From: a virus
DNA length: 64,000 nt
Strand: one strand, 5' to 3'
Virus record (IMG/VR): IMGVR_UViG_3300021602_000003
Coordinates: 102,257-166,256 of that record
The notes under the pieces were generated by a model, which was not told where the DNA came from, ran no database searches, and saw only the letters and a list, made by a program, of their open reading frames with translations. The position numbers and the translations under genes were made by a program. Below, piece by piece: positions 41,328 to 50,391 of the stretch (positions within the stretch are counted from its first letter, which is position 1; each line of letters starts with the position of its first letter).

Positions 41328-42074
41328 ATGTTATTAGATTCATTTAAGGATATCATTAAGCACACAAATTCGTTAGGCTTTATTGATATGGTAAAAATTG
41401 TAGGTACAGCAACAGATGCAAAGATTGAAGCACTAGATGCAGATAAGACTGTTGTTATTTTTGGAACTATGTATCAGCCTATCGCAGGCATTGATTCTGT
41501 TGTGGGATTATCTCGCATTCCAGTGTTAAAGAGCTTCATCGACTTTCCTCCGTTCTCGGATCCTAAAGCTAAGACAGACATAGTTACGGAATCCCGACCA
41601 GGCGGTGCTACTGTTCCTTCAGGTATTGAATTCGACAGTGGTAAATCTACTGCAAATTATCGTTTCATGGGTGAGGCGATGGTTAACGAACAAATCAAAG
41701 TTCCGCCGTTCAAGGGTGCGACATGGAATGTAGTTATTACGCCGGAAAAGAAGAAGATTACAGAACTGTCTTATATGCAAGGTGCTTTGGGTTCCTTGGA
41801 AAAGAGATTTACAGTTAGTGTTGATAGCAAGAACACACTAGTATTTGCTGTGGGTTCTGGTCCTGCGGATAAGATGGATATTTCTTTCGCTGACAATGTA
41901 ACGGGTACATTGAAGCATCAGTGGTCGTGGCCTTTGTCGCAAGTTCTTAGTATCTTGAAATTAACAGAGACAGCTACAGCAACAATGAGCTTTTCCGATA
42001 TGGGTGTGATGAAGATTGACGTTGACAGCGGTATAGGAAAATATACATATCTTCTGCCAGCTGGTAAGGCTTAA
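41328..42074 (+). CDS. gp45: Sliding clamp (gp45)
   Basis: 248 residues, slightly longer than T4 gp45 (228). The weakly conserved clamp pattern is there: a start of the type LLDSFKDIIKHTNSLGFID, a beta-rich body, and KYTYLLPAGKA at the end. Context (after gp43, with gp44 in the window) supports it. In T4 the clamp also activates late transcription, which fits the many late-type promoters here. Confidence 0.85.
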   Translation: MLLDSFKDIIKHTNSLGFIDMVKIVGTATDAKIEALDADKTVVIFGTMYQPIAGIDSVVGLSRIPVLKSFIDFPPFSDPKAKTDIVTESRPGGATVPSGIEFDSGKSTANYRFMGEAMVNEQIKVPPFKGATWNVVITPEKKKITELSYMQGALGSLEKRFTVSVDSKNTLVFAVGSGPADKMDISFADNVTGTLKHQWSWPLSQVLSILKLTETATATMSFSDMGVMKIDVDSGIGKYTYLLPAGKA

Positions 42075-42086
42075 GGTCTGCACTAT

Positions 42087-43691
42087 ATGGCAAACAGGAT
42101 AAATTTTACAGAACGTCAAGAAGCAGGTGGCTGGGCAAAATTCTTGCCAGCTATCAGCGGTTTCTATACAACACATTTGGGTAAGGACCTATCGGACGAA
42201 ACCTTTGTTCCTGTAGAACGTCTACCGAAGGGGTTTGAATTTGGGTTGCAAGGTCTTAATTTCTTTGATCCGGATTACAGTTATTTTAACTATAAGTATG
42301 GATTATTTTCCGCAGGCCATGCTGAACGTAAGTTAGATAGGTGCGATGATAGAGAGCCTATGATTCACAGACGTCAGCGTGATAAAACGATTCTGGTAGG
42401 AGATTCGGGCGGTTTTCAGGTTGCTAAGGGTGTTATTAAGCTTGACTGGGCAACTGTGAAGGGTCCGGAAGGGGATAAATTAAGAGAAGAAATTCTTCGA
42501 TATTTAGAACATACATCCGACTGGAGTATGACACTCGATGTACCTGCGTTTGCTGCAACAGAGCCGTTCAGCGCAAAGACAGGACTTACTAAATTTGAAG
42601 ACACATTAGACGTCTCGATACACAATCTTCACTATTTTATTAAAAACAGGGTAATAGGCGCCACAAAATTCCTTAATGTGCTTTCCGGAAGCGATTCGGA
42701 TACATCTAAGAAGTGGTACGAGGGTGTAAAGGCATTTAGCGACAAACATAAAGTAGAACATGATCTGGGATATGATCCTGCAAGGACCTTCGAAGGATAT
42801 GCTTTTGCTGGTGTCAATATGCGTAATATGCAATGCACACTGGAGCGCCTTCTTAATCTTCGTGACGAGGGGTTATTAGAAGGTAAAGATTGGATTCACT
42901 TTCTTGGTGTGGGTAGATTAGATTGGGCATGTTATCTGACATCAATCGAACGGCAGCTTAAGAAACACATTAATCCCAATGTAAATATTAGTTTTGATGC
43001 TGCATCCCCGTTTGTTGCAGCCGGCGGATATGCATTATCATATACTTATAATCACCATACAACTAATAGATTAACTTATTCTATGGATAAGGGATTAGAC
43101 GATAAGCGACTTAAAGGGTCTAAAATGGCAATGCCGTTTGGTGGTCCCATTATGGAGAGAATAACAGCCGGTGATATATGCGTTATGGGTCCCGATGATG
43201 AGAACAAACATGGTAAGATAGGTAAAACGAGCTGGGATACTACTTCATATGCAATTATCATGGCGCACAATGTTCATAATCATCTAGAGGCTGTTCAGGA
43301 AGTCAACCGATTAGCAGATATGGAATATGCGAGAATGAAGCCGGTAGTTAAGAAAATTACTCCGTTGGGAGAATGTAGCTTATTTGATCACGATGCTATA
43401 GATGAAGCCGAATGGGAAAGATTCGATTATAGAAATTGGTACATGTATTTAAACAAGAATACCAAATTAAGCGAGTACATACCGAATTCAATATTATTGT
43501 TCAATGATTTTGCCGAGAAACTGTTTGATCCCGAAACAAAAGACCCATATAAGATGCTCAAAGACTATACGCTATTTCTTAAAGATATTAGTTTTGGAAG
43601 AGATGCAGATAATAATATGAATCTAGAAACTATGGATCCTCCGGAGATGTATCCAGACTACGATAAAGATGCAGCATCTGAAAATGAATGA
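42087..43691 (+). CDS. dpdA: DNA 7-deazaguanine transglycosylase-like protein (DpdA family)
   Basis: 534 residues. TGT-like barrel: GDSGGFQ (105-111; Asp106 equals the base-exchange aspartate region), then WSMTLDVPAFA. It is much longer than tRNA-guanine transglycosylases and has extra regions typical of phage DpdA. DpdA swaps guanine in DNA for a 7-deazaguanine such as preQ0. With folE, queD and queE it forms the phage modification pathway. queC was not found, so the inserted base could be 7-carboxy-7-deazaguanine or use host QueC; this is open. Confidence 0.85.
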   Translation: MANRINFTERQEAGGWAKFLPAISGFYTTHLGKDLSDETFVPVERLPKGFEFGLQGLNFFDPDYSYFNYKYGLFSAGHAERKLDRCDDREPMIHRRQRDKTILVGDSGGFQVAKGVIKLDWATVKGPEGDKLREEILRYLEHTSDWSMTLDVPAFAATEPFSAKTGLTKFEDTLDVSIHNLHYFIKNRVIGATKFLNVLSGSDSDTSKKWYEGVKAFSDKHKVEHDLGYDPARTFEGYAFAGVNMRNMQCTLERLLNLRDEGLLEGKDWIHFLGVGRLDWACYLTSIERQLKKHINPNVNISFDAASPFVAAGGYALSYTYNHHTTNRLTYSMDKGLDDKRLKGSKMAMPFGGPIMERITAGDICVMGPDDENKHGKIGKTSWDTTSYAIIMAHNVHNHLEAVQEVNRLADMEYARMKPVVKKITPLGECSLFDHDAIDEAEWERFDYRNWYMYLNKNTKLSEYIPNSILLFNDFAEKLFDPETKDPYKMLKDYTLFLKDISFGRDADNNMNLETMDPPEMYPDYDKDAASENE

Positions 43692-43923
43692 ACGATTACA
43701 AAAGGATCTTAGTTCTTTAGAGAACTTGATTGGCATACAAAGTGATTGCGTAATTGCGGGCGACCCTAGTGTACAATACATGCACGGAATGTTGAATGGG
43801 CTTATATGTGCCCATGCAATATTTTCAGACACTGATCCGGACTACCATGACAGGGGGTGTCGGCCTAAGCGCATTAAAATACGGCACAAAAGTAACGGAC
43901 TAAGATTAAGAAGGTTAGGATGA
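43684..43923 (+). CDS. Unknown small phage protein
   Basis: 79 residues from ATG 43684, overlapping dpdA by eight bases. Helical, no recognised motif. Confidence 0.6.
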   Translation: MNERLQKDLSSLENLIGIQSDCVIAGDPSVQYMHGMLNGLICAHAIFSDTDPDYHDRGCRPKRIKIRHKSNGLRLRRLG

Positions 43924-43927
43924 AAAT

Positions 43928-44224
43928 ATGAAAAAGAAACTATACATTGTGGATACAATCTCTACATTTAGATGCCGTTATGTTATTGAAGCAAACGAGC
44001 TCGAACATGCCTATGACGAAGTAACAATGATTGATTCTGGTAATGAAGCGGATGTGTTTACAGAAGTAACACAACGTCACTTAGGCGAAACTATTATCGA
44101 TGGTAGAGAAATTACTAAGAAAGAATTCGACAATATGCTCAAAGACTTAGCAAAAGATGATAATGAAAATTGTTCTCATTGGATGGGTGATAAGTTGATT
44201 CGTGTTATCGACTATGACAGATAA
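43928..44224 (+). CDS. Unknown small phage protein
   Basis: 98 residues, alpha/beta (CRYVIEANELEHAYDEV), no motif. Overlaps the next gene by a few bases. Confidence 0.65.
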   Translation: MKKKLYIVDTISTFRCRYVIEANELEHAYDEVTMIDSGNEADVFTEVTQRHLGETIIDGREITKKEFDNMLKDLAKDDNENCSHWMGDKLIRVIDYDR

Positions 44225-44498
44225 GATAAAGCCTATCGGTATATCCGAAAGTATATCGATTAATTACATCCAGGATATCCGTCCTCGGGAGTATTTTAAG
44301 AACGTCAAAGATATGACTGAAGACGAGCGGGCAGACGAGATTGTTCGCCGTCTAAGCCAACCTTATAAAACACTCGACGAGCGTTTAGAAGATGAGATCT
44401 TGGCTGTTATGTCAGCAGAGATAACCAAAGAAATAGATAACGAAATAATAAAACAGATGCAAACAATGTATGGCGGCAAAAAGCATAGTTCATACTGA
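44214..44498 (+). CDS. Unknown small phage protein
   Basis: 94 residues, mostly helical and acidic. Start ATG 44214 (a GTG at 44202 is in frame; neither has a clear ribosome site). Overlaps the next gene. Confidence 0.55.
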   Translation: MTDKIKPIGISESISINYIQDIRPREYFKNVKDMTEDERADEIVRRLSQPYKTLDERLEDEILAVMSAEITKEIDNEIIKQMQTMYGGKKHSSY

Positions 44499-44715
44499 TT
44501 TATTAGACAATGCGATTTCAGTAGGAAATCACGTCGCCTTTTGTAGAAATAATAATTTAGTATTGGGTGCGGTTATTAAAATAACACCTAAACTAATACG
44601 TGTTATATCTATATCGTCGTATGGTAAAAAGTCTTATCTTATATATCCAAAGCAAGCAATATTATTACAAGAATCAGATATGATAGTATATCTATTAAAA
44701 CATTCGGGAGATTAA
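44470..44715 (+). CDS. Unknown small beta-barrel-like protein
   Basis: 81 residues, KOW/SH3-like composition (SVGNHVAFCRNNNLVLGAVIKITPKLIRVIS). One base before the oxidoreductase. Function unknown. Confidence 0.6.
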   Translation: MAAKSIVHTDLLDNAISVGNHVAFCRNNNLVLGAVIKITPKLIRVISISSYGKKSYLIYPKQAILLQESDMIVYLLKHSGD

Positions 44716-45576
44716 ATGAAAGCATTATTGGCAGGGTTCGGCGGAATAGGCGCTAACGTCTATTGGCCCGAATTACAGAAGTTAGGTTACGATGTAGATG
44801 TATTAGATGCAAGAACAGATAATGCTACATATAGAGATGCATCGGAAATTAATAAAGCATACGATATAGCAGTAATCTGCACACCCAATTTTACGCATGG
44901 GCCTATCGCAGAACGATTGGCAGAGACAGGTACAAAACAAATCTTTGTAGAGAAACCGGGCCTTGTAGATTCGTGGGCATGGAGTCAACTTAAATATAAG
45001 TATGCCAACACAACATTCCATTTAGTAAAAAATAACTTGTATAGAGATAGTTATGGCGATATATTTGAATTAGTACGAAGCAAGAAAGTAATTGGTATCG
45101 ATATTAATTGGATAAACGATAATCGTATTCCTAACCCCGGTAGCTGGTTCACTGATAAGGATTCTTCCTTTGGCGGGATCTCGCGTGATTTAATGCCACA
45201 CCTGTATTGTTTTGCTGTAAAATTATTTGGTGAAGATATTATAAAGAAAACATCATTCAAACAATCCAGTTACCAGAGATGGAATCTTTCGTCAATTTCT
45301 TCCACAGATTACGGGACAGTTTATCCTAACGGTGTATATGATGTAGATGATACAGCATTTGCAATAACAACAATAAATGGCATTTCTGTAAAACTATATG
45401 CAGCCTGGAAAGAGGGATACGATAAACAATCTATCACTTTGTACTTTAAAGATGGCACAACATATGAATGGGTGTTTGGATTATGCCCCGCAGAAGCATA
45501 CGGTAAAATGTTAACAAATACATCCGATAGCTATTCACTGGATTTAGAAATTCATAGATTTTTGGAGAGATTTTAA
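44716..45576 (+). CDS. Gfo/Idh/MocA-family oxidoreductase
   Basis: 286 residues. N-terminal Rossmann fold (AGFGGIGANVYWPEL, 7-21), ICTPNFTHGPIA and the family's EKP motif near residue 79. These enzymes oxidise sugar rings using NAD(P), often in nucleotide-sugar pathways. Starts a compact cassette with the next three genes; likely acts on envelope sugars. Confidence 0.88.
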   Translation: MKALLAGFGGIGANVYWPELQKLGYDVDVLDARTDNATYRDASEINKAYDIAVICTPNFTHGPIAERLAETGTKQIFVEKPGLVDSWAWSQLKYKYANTTFHLVKNNLYRDSYGDIFELVRSKKVIGIDINWINDNRIPNPGSWFTDKDSSFGGISRDLMPHLYCFAVKLFGEDIIKKTSFKQSSYQRWNLSSISSTDYGTVYPNGVYDVDDTAFAITTINGISVKLYAAWKEGYDKQSITLYFKDGTTYEWVFGLCPAEAYGKMLTNTSDSYSLDLEIHRFLERF

Positions 45577-46478
45577 TGAAGACAAGACTTTTTTATACAA
45601 CCGGTAAACAAGACATCGTAGAAGAGGAATGGGATAAACCCGAACCTAAATCGAATGAAATCGAAGTAAAGTCTGTCTATACTGGTGTTTGTCGTTCCGA
45701 CATCGATATGTATTGTGGTACATTTCAGATGCTACCCAAGACTATACAAGGACACGAAAGTCTGGGTGTAGTTACTAAGGTAGGTAAAGATATAACAACC
45801 GTTAAGGAAGGTGACTATGTTGGCACTCGTGGAGAGCCAGCATTTGCAGATTATTATAACTGCCCGGATAAGATGTTTGTTAAGGTCCCCGATTGTAATC
45901 CTAGATTTATTTTAGAACCTATCGCTTGCGGCATTAACATTGCAAAGAGTATAGTGCCGACTACAAATACAGATATTTTATTGTTAGGTACGGGATTTTT
46001 AGCAACAGTTGTTTATACAATACTCGACAGATATTGGGAAAATAAAGTAGTTGTAGTCGGCGAAGCCAACAAAGATTTCTGGTCAAAACAGAATAATGCA
46101 GAAGTGAAACAATTAAAAGATGTCCAGAATAAAGGCTTCGAATATATCATAGACTTATCTGATAAACCAGAGTATCTGAACTTGAATGTTTATAAGGAAC
46201 GTGCTATAATTGTACTTGCTGCAGAAAAGCATCCGCCAGCAGTAACATCGTTCTCACAGTTCCTCTGGAACGCAGTAGATGTGAAGTTTCCAAGTCCGAG
46301 AAACGAATCATTCTACAGTGCAATGGTATTGGCAGAAGAACTGCTAAGATATGGTGATTTGGATGTAAGCGGATTATGGACAAAGTCGTATGATAGGGAG
46401 ACGCAAGTTAAACTAGCATTCGAAGAAGGGCTTAACCGGCCGCAGAATTATTCCAGAGGATATATAGAATGGAAGTAA
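45576..46478 (+). CDS. Zinc-type dehydrogenase of the MDR superfamily
   Basis: 300 residues. GHE (QGHESLGVV), CRSDIDMYCGTF and LEPIACGIN fit medium-chain dehydrogenases such as sorbitol or threonine dehydrogenase. The usual structural zinc loop of four cysteines is reduced. Overlaps both neighbours by a few bases. Substrate unknown, probably a sugar or sugar acid. Confidence 0.85.
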   Translation: MKTRLFYTTGKQDIVEEEWDKPEPKSNEIEVKSVYTGVCRSDIDMYCGTFQMLPKTIQGHESLGVVTKVGKDITTVKEGDYVGTRGEPAFADYYNCPDKMFVKVPDCNPRFILEPIACGINIAKSIVPTTNTDILLLGTGFLATVVYTILDRYWENKVVVVGEANKDFWSKQNNAEVKQLKDVQNKGFEYIIDLSDKPEYLNLNVYKERAIIVLAAEKHPPAVTSFSQFLWNAVDVKFPSPRNESFYSAMVLAEELLRYGDLDVSGLWTKSYDRETQVKLAFEEGLNRPQNYSRGYIEWK

Positions 46479-47587
46479 AACCGACAATTTGGATTTTTAG
46501 TATAGAGCCTATAGAGACTAGATATACGGGGCAATGGCATAGTCATGTCCCTGCTATGTTAGAAGAACAATGCGGACATAAATTCAACATAGTTCAAGTA
46601 GATGGAATTCAAAAAAATACACAAGTCACTCCGGGTGCGTTTTTAAACTTCTCGGATACTAATTATTGGAAAAGTTCACAGTTGTGTAACTGGACAGAAT
46701 TCTATAATAGCGGTAAGGTAACACCCGACGATCATTTCTTATTCACAGATGCGTGGAATCCCACAGTTGTTCAACTAAGATACATGAATGACTTGTTGGG
46801 GCATAATTGGACATTTCACGGACTATGGCATGCAGGCAGTTACGATCCCCATGACTTTCTGGGACGCCTTGTAGGTGATAAGCCTTGGGTTAGATACGCT
46901 GAAAAGAGTTTCTATCACGCTTTTGATCACAACTACTTTGCTACTAAATTTCACATCGACATGTTTGTGGACAATTTGTTAGAAAACGGATTAGCTGAGA
47001 ATCCATGGCACGAAGAAGATAAGTTAGGCATGATCGCAGATAAGAAAATCGTACGTACAGGTTGGCCAATGGAATATATGCCCAACCTGTTTAATGGGTA
47101 CGATTTTAGCGAAAAAGAAGATATCATTATATTCCCACATAGACTCGCACCAGAAAAGCAAGTAGAAATATTTAGGGATCTGGCAGCATCACTTCCAGAA
47201 TATAAATTTATTGTGTGCCAGGATAATAAGCTAACTAAGCACGAATATCATAAATTATTAGCTAAGTCGAAAATTATGTGGTCGGCCAATTTACAAGAGA
47301 CATTAGGGATAAGTCCCCTCGAAGGTGCATTATTAGGTGTTATACCAATGTTACCAGATAGATTAAGTTATTCAGAGATGTATGACAAAAGATACTTATA
47401 TCCGGATGAGTGGACAAGTAGCATGGAAGACTATTATAAACATAAAGACGATATTGTGACATTGATAAAGAACACAATGGGACAATACGACATTATTAGC
47501 AAAGATACAAGGGACAGATTAGCCCCCGAATTACTGAAGGAATACTTCACAGCAACCGGTTTAATAAACCAATTATTAAGGATATGA
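46469..47587 (+). CDS. Glycosyltransferase (GT-B type, GT4-like)
   Basis: 372 residues. The C-terminal half has the GT-B pattern FPHRLAPEKQVEIFRDL and SANLQETLGISPLEGALLG with an E-x7-E-like motif. N-terminal half has conserved tryptophans and histidines. Probably transfers a sugar onto DNA, LPS or a phage protein. Cassette partner of the two oxidoreductases and GalE-like epimerase. Confidence 0.85.
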   Translation: MEVKPTIWIFSIEPIETRYTGQWHSHVPAMLEEQCGHKFNIVQVDGIQKNTQVTPGAFLNFSDTNYWKSSQLCNWTEFYNSGKVTPDDHFLFTDAWNPTVVQLRYMNDLLGHNWTFHGLWHAGSYDPHDFLGRLVGDKPWVRYAEKSFYHAFDHNYFATKFHIDMFVDNLLENGLAENPWHEEDKLGMIADKKIVRTGWPMEYMPNLFNGYDFSEKEDIIIFPHRLAPEKQVEIFRDLAASLPEYKFIVCQDNKLTKHEYHKLLAKSKIMWSANLQETLGISPLEGALLGVIPMLPDRLSYSEMYDKRYLYPDEWTSSMEDYYKHKDDIVTLIKNTMGQYDIISKDTRDRLAPELLKEYFTATGLINQLLRI

Positions 47588-47588
47588 T

Positions 47589-48377
47589 ATGAGCGAATTT
47601 GTAAGAAAAGGTCATGAAGGCGTAACATTTTTTGTAGGCCCCGAAATTGAGCAGACACCGGCATTTAACAAGAAGACATTATTTGTAGTAGGATTACAGG
47701 ATACGCAAACTATCTTGGATCACGCTAAGAAATATGGCGTCAAGCACATCTTCCTTAGTGCTAACAGGTCGTTCGATTCTGTCGACATGGTAAACGGAAA
47801 GTATATGGTCGGTAACACACTAGCTTCTGACTGGGATAAACAAATCTTGTTCTTGCTTAATGCAGGATTCATGGTATCTTTAGATTATCCAGCGCATAAA
47901 CATGGTATGGTACTCAATATCTTAAATCAGGATGTATGGCAATCTAGGAACTTTGTGCCAGTTCTAAGTGTTGCAATTCCTCATGTAAATACATCCAACA
48001 TTAATTTAACAATTAAGATTGATGACATTAATTTTGGTGCAACAAATCCCGGTGTATGGTGTATGAATCATCACGAAGTAACAGATAGCAATCGCTTCAC
48101 AAGTTGGAGTGAATATGTAGATGATGTTATTATTACAACAGAGCAGCCCAAACAGGCGCTAAATAAGCCATTGAGCGATGTAAAGAATCAAGCAGAGTTA
48201 GGACTTGATCCAGACGCTAAATCACAACTGAAACCGGAAGATGAAGAAACGCAAATCCAGACCGTCAAAACGAGTACTATTCAGACTACTAATGATGCAG
48301 TTGAAGCATATACGGCTGGTACTACGAAAGACCCGCTATCTGCGAAAGAACCGAAAACAGTAAAGGCTAAGAAATGA
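47589..48377 (+). CDS. Unknown conserved phage protein
   Basis: 262 residues. The first 190 form a domain with KTLFVVGLQDTQTILDHAKK and NHHEVTDSNRFTSW; the last 60 are a disordered K/E/T tail. It follows the glycosyltransferase, a pairing I think recurs in T4-like aquatic phages. Function unknown. Confidence 0.65.
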   Translation: MSEFVRKGHEGVTFFVGPEIEQTPAFNKKTLFVVGLQDTQTILDHAKKYGVKHIFLSANRSFDSVDMVNGKYMVGNTLASDWDKQILFLLNAGFMVSLDYPAHKHGMVLNILNQDVWQSRNFVPVLSVAIPHVNTSNINLTIKIDDINFGATNPGVWCMNHHEVTDSNRFTSWSEYVDDVIITTEQPKQALNKPLSDVKNQAELGLDPDAKSQLKPEDEETQIQTVKTSTIQTTNDAVEAYTAGTTKDPLSAKEPKTVKAKK

Positions 48378-48532
48378 GACAGCCAGACCCAAAATTACAT
48401 CAACGAGTTAGTTTCGTTAAGAGTGCATTACGTATTATCGCAGGGTGCAGCCTTGCTGTAGGGAATCTATTCTTTGCAGGTACAATGATTGTAGTTGCAG
48501 AGATATTGGGTATTATCGAAGAGATTGTATGA
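48374..48532 (+). CDS. Small membrane protein
   Basis: 52 residues, with ATG overlapping the preceding stop (ATGA) and TGA overlapping the next start. One hydrophobic segment at about 19-46. Function unknown. Confidence 0.65.
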   Translation: MRQPDPKLHQRVSFVKSALRIIAGCSLAVGNLFFAGTMIVVAEILGIIEEIV

Positions 48533-48903
48533 TTAAGAGATATATAAACGTAAAGTTTACTAAAGAAGGTACACATAGGTATCCGGAAGCATTAACAGAT
48601 CCTACCTTAAAGACGGGTAATTGGGATGATGTATCTTTCTTAGGACACGAACACTTCCACTATTTTTACTTTGTTGTAACTGTTGAAGTATTCCAGAACA
48701 ATCGTGATATAGAATTCATTCAGTTTAGACGATGGCTGGAATCCTTATATCTGGAAGAACTAAAAATGGACTATATGAGCTGTGAGATGTTAGCAGAACA
48801 GCTTATCGATAAAATTCGATACAGATATGAAGGTAGATACATTAAGGTAGAGATTTACGAAGATAACATTAATGGCGGAATATTAGAATATTTTCCTAAC
48901 TAA
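48529..48903 (+). CDS. Divergent QueD/PTPS-like T-fold protein (tentative)
   Basis: 124 residues from ATG 48529. The order of elements follows a T-fold: HEHFHYFYFVVTVEVF strand, an IEFIQFRRWLESLY helix (DF..L in PTPS), CEMLAEQLIDKIRYRY helix, and IKVEIYEDNINGGILEY strand (VRVYET in QueD). The H-x-H-x2-H is where PTPS has its zinc histidines. It could be a second, divergent QueD or an unrelated T-fold. It overlaps galE. Confidence 0.5.
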   Translation: MIKRYINVKFTKEGTHRYPEALTDPTLKTGNWDDVSFLGHEHFHYFYFVVTVEVFQNNRDIEFIQFRRWLESLYLEELKMDYMSCEMLAEQLIDKIRYRYEGRYIKVEIYEDNINGGILEYFPN

Positions 48904-49871
48904 TGAAAAGACATAACATTCTGGTTACCGGAGGCTGTGGATTTATAGGCACGCAAGTAGTATATAAGTTACATGAAGAAGGCCACAAAATTACTATTGT
49001 GGATAAGAATACGCAGAACTGGAATGGTCCGGGCGAAGTTATCGAATCAGATTATTGTGACTTCATTAAAACAAATACAACTAAATTTGATACAATAGTA
49101 CATCTAGCAGCGGAGCATATTGTACCGCAAAGCCTGTCAGAGCCGGCTAAATATTACACGAATAATGTGGTAAAAATGCAGGTTATGCTCGATCATATGG
49201 TCGCTATAGGCATAAAAAATATCATCTTTAGTTCTACCGGAAATTTATATGGCCGGCAAGGCAGAGCGCTATATCTAAAAGAAGATATGTATTATGATCC
49301 AGAGAATTCCTATGCATCGTCTAAGACAGCAGGCGAATTAATGATCAGGGATTATGCAAGAGCATATGGCATCAAGTATATAACATTTAGATACTTTAAT
49401 GCCGCCGGGGCCGATCCGGAATGTCGATTCGGATATACACAGCGACCTGCTACTCATGTTATCCCAGTTATATGTAATAAAATAATGAATAACGAAGTGT
49501 TTCAAATATTTGGTAACAACTATGCTACTAAAGACGGAACTTGTGTTAGGGACTACATTCATGTAGCTGACTTAGCAGATGGTCATGTACAGGCGATAGA
49601 ATTCCTTAATGCTGGATATAGTAATGAAATATTTAACTTAGGTGGCGGTACTGGAGGTATAAGTTTAATAGAACTAGTGAAATATGCAAGCGAAGTAGTT
49701 GGCAAAAAGCCCATATATGAATACGCAGGACCTCGTGAAGGAGACCCTGCAATATTAACGGCATGTATAGATAAAGCTAAGAACATATTACACTGGAAAC
49801 CTCAATATAATATAAGAGATATTATTTCACATGCATGGAATTGGGAGAAAAAGTTTGAAACAAGTAAATGA
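48903..49871 (+). CDS. UDP-glucose 4-epimerase-like (GalE family)
   Basis: 322 residues, normal SDR epimerase length. NAD motif GGCGFIG (10-16), STGNLYG, active site Tyr137-x3-Lys141 (YASSK) and RYFNAAGADP. Substrate binding (VIPVI...FQIFG, CVRDYIHVAD) matches GalE. It would interconvert UDP-sugars for the glycosyltransferase. Confidence 0.92.
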   Translation: MKRHNILVTGGCGFIGTQVVYKLHEEGHKITIVDKNTQNWNGPGEVIESDYCDFIKTNTTKFDTIVHLAAEHIVPQSLSEPAKYYTNNVVKMQVMLDHMVAIGIKNIIFSSTGNLYGRQGRALYLKEDMYYDPENSYASSKTAGELMIRDYARAYGIKYITFRYFNAAGADPECRFGYTQRPATHVIPVICNKIMNNEVFQIFGNNYATKDGTCVRDYIHVADLADGHVQAIEFLNAGYSNEIFNLGGGTGGISLIELVKYASEVVGKKPIYEYAGPREGDPAILTACIDKAKNILHWKPQYNIRDIISHAWNWEKKFETSK

Positions 49872-50154
49872 TCATCAGGAAGAATGTCTTAATATTCTTC
49901 AGGAAGAATGTGCTGAAGTAATTCAGGCAGCATCTAAAATTAAACGATTTGGTGTAGTAGGTAAGAATCCAGCTTCTACAACAACCAATCTTGAAAATTT
50001 AGAAATGGAATTAGGCGATGTATTAGCGTTGGTAGATATGGTTACTAACGCGAATCTCGGTGTTACCGCTTCTGGAATAGAAAAAGCCCGTGTTAATAAG
50101 ATGATAAGACTATCTAAATATATGCATACGTGGGGCGACTCATCTGGTGTATAA
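49855..50154 (+). CDS. MazG-like pyrophosphohydrolase (TTG start)
   Basis: 99 residues. TTG 49855 chosen: GGGAG lies seven bases upstream, whereas the ATG at 49831 has no site. The helical pattern LQEECAEVIQAASKIKRFG and NLEMELGDVLALVDM matches the all-alpha NTP pyrophosphatases. Different from the 16862 copy. Overlaps galE by 17 bases. Confidence 0.8.
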   Translation: MKQVNDHQEECLNILQEECAEVIQAASKIKRFGVVGKNPASTTTNLENLEMELGDVLALVDMVTNANLGVTASGIEKARVNKMIRLSKYMHTWGDSSGV

Positions 50155-50167
50155 TCCGATGGGTGAC

Positions 50168-50196
50168 TTGACTTACATGTCGAAAATCACTATAAT
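50168..50196 (+). promoter_or_regulatory. Sigma70-like promoter
   Basis: TTGACT, 17 bases, TATAAT. Drives the 50215 gene and queE. Confidence 0.8.
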
Positions 50197-50214
50197 ATCA
50201 GATAAGGACTATAT

Positions 50215-50391
50215 ATGAAAAGATACATATTCGAATTTGTGATAGAAGAAACAGATGACGAATTTTGGTCTGATATTAATGCTCGTGGTGTCACTGGCTG
50301 TGAAGAAGTTTCAGGATTTGTATATGATGCATTTAATAATGAATTCGAAGGTGTTAAAGTTAAACTTGTTAAATTCGAGGATAAAGAATAA
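50215..50391 (+). CDS. Unknown small acidic protein
   Basis: 58 residues, acidic. Starts 18 bases after the TATAAT promoter; overlaps the queE start by one base, so it is translationally coupled to queE. No motif. May be a leader gene of queE. Confidence 0.7.
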   Translation: MKRYIFEFVIEETDDEFWSDINARGVTGCEEVSGFVYDAFNNEFEGVKVKLVKFEDKE

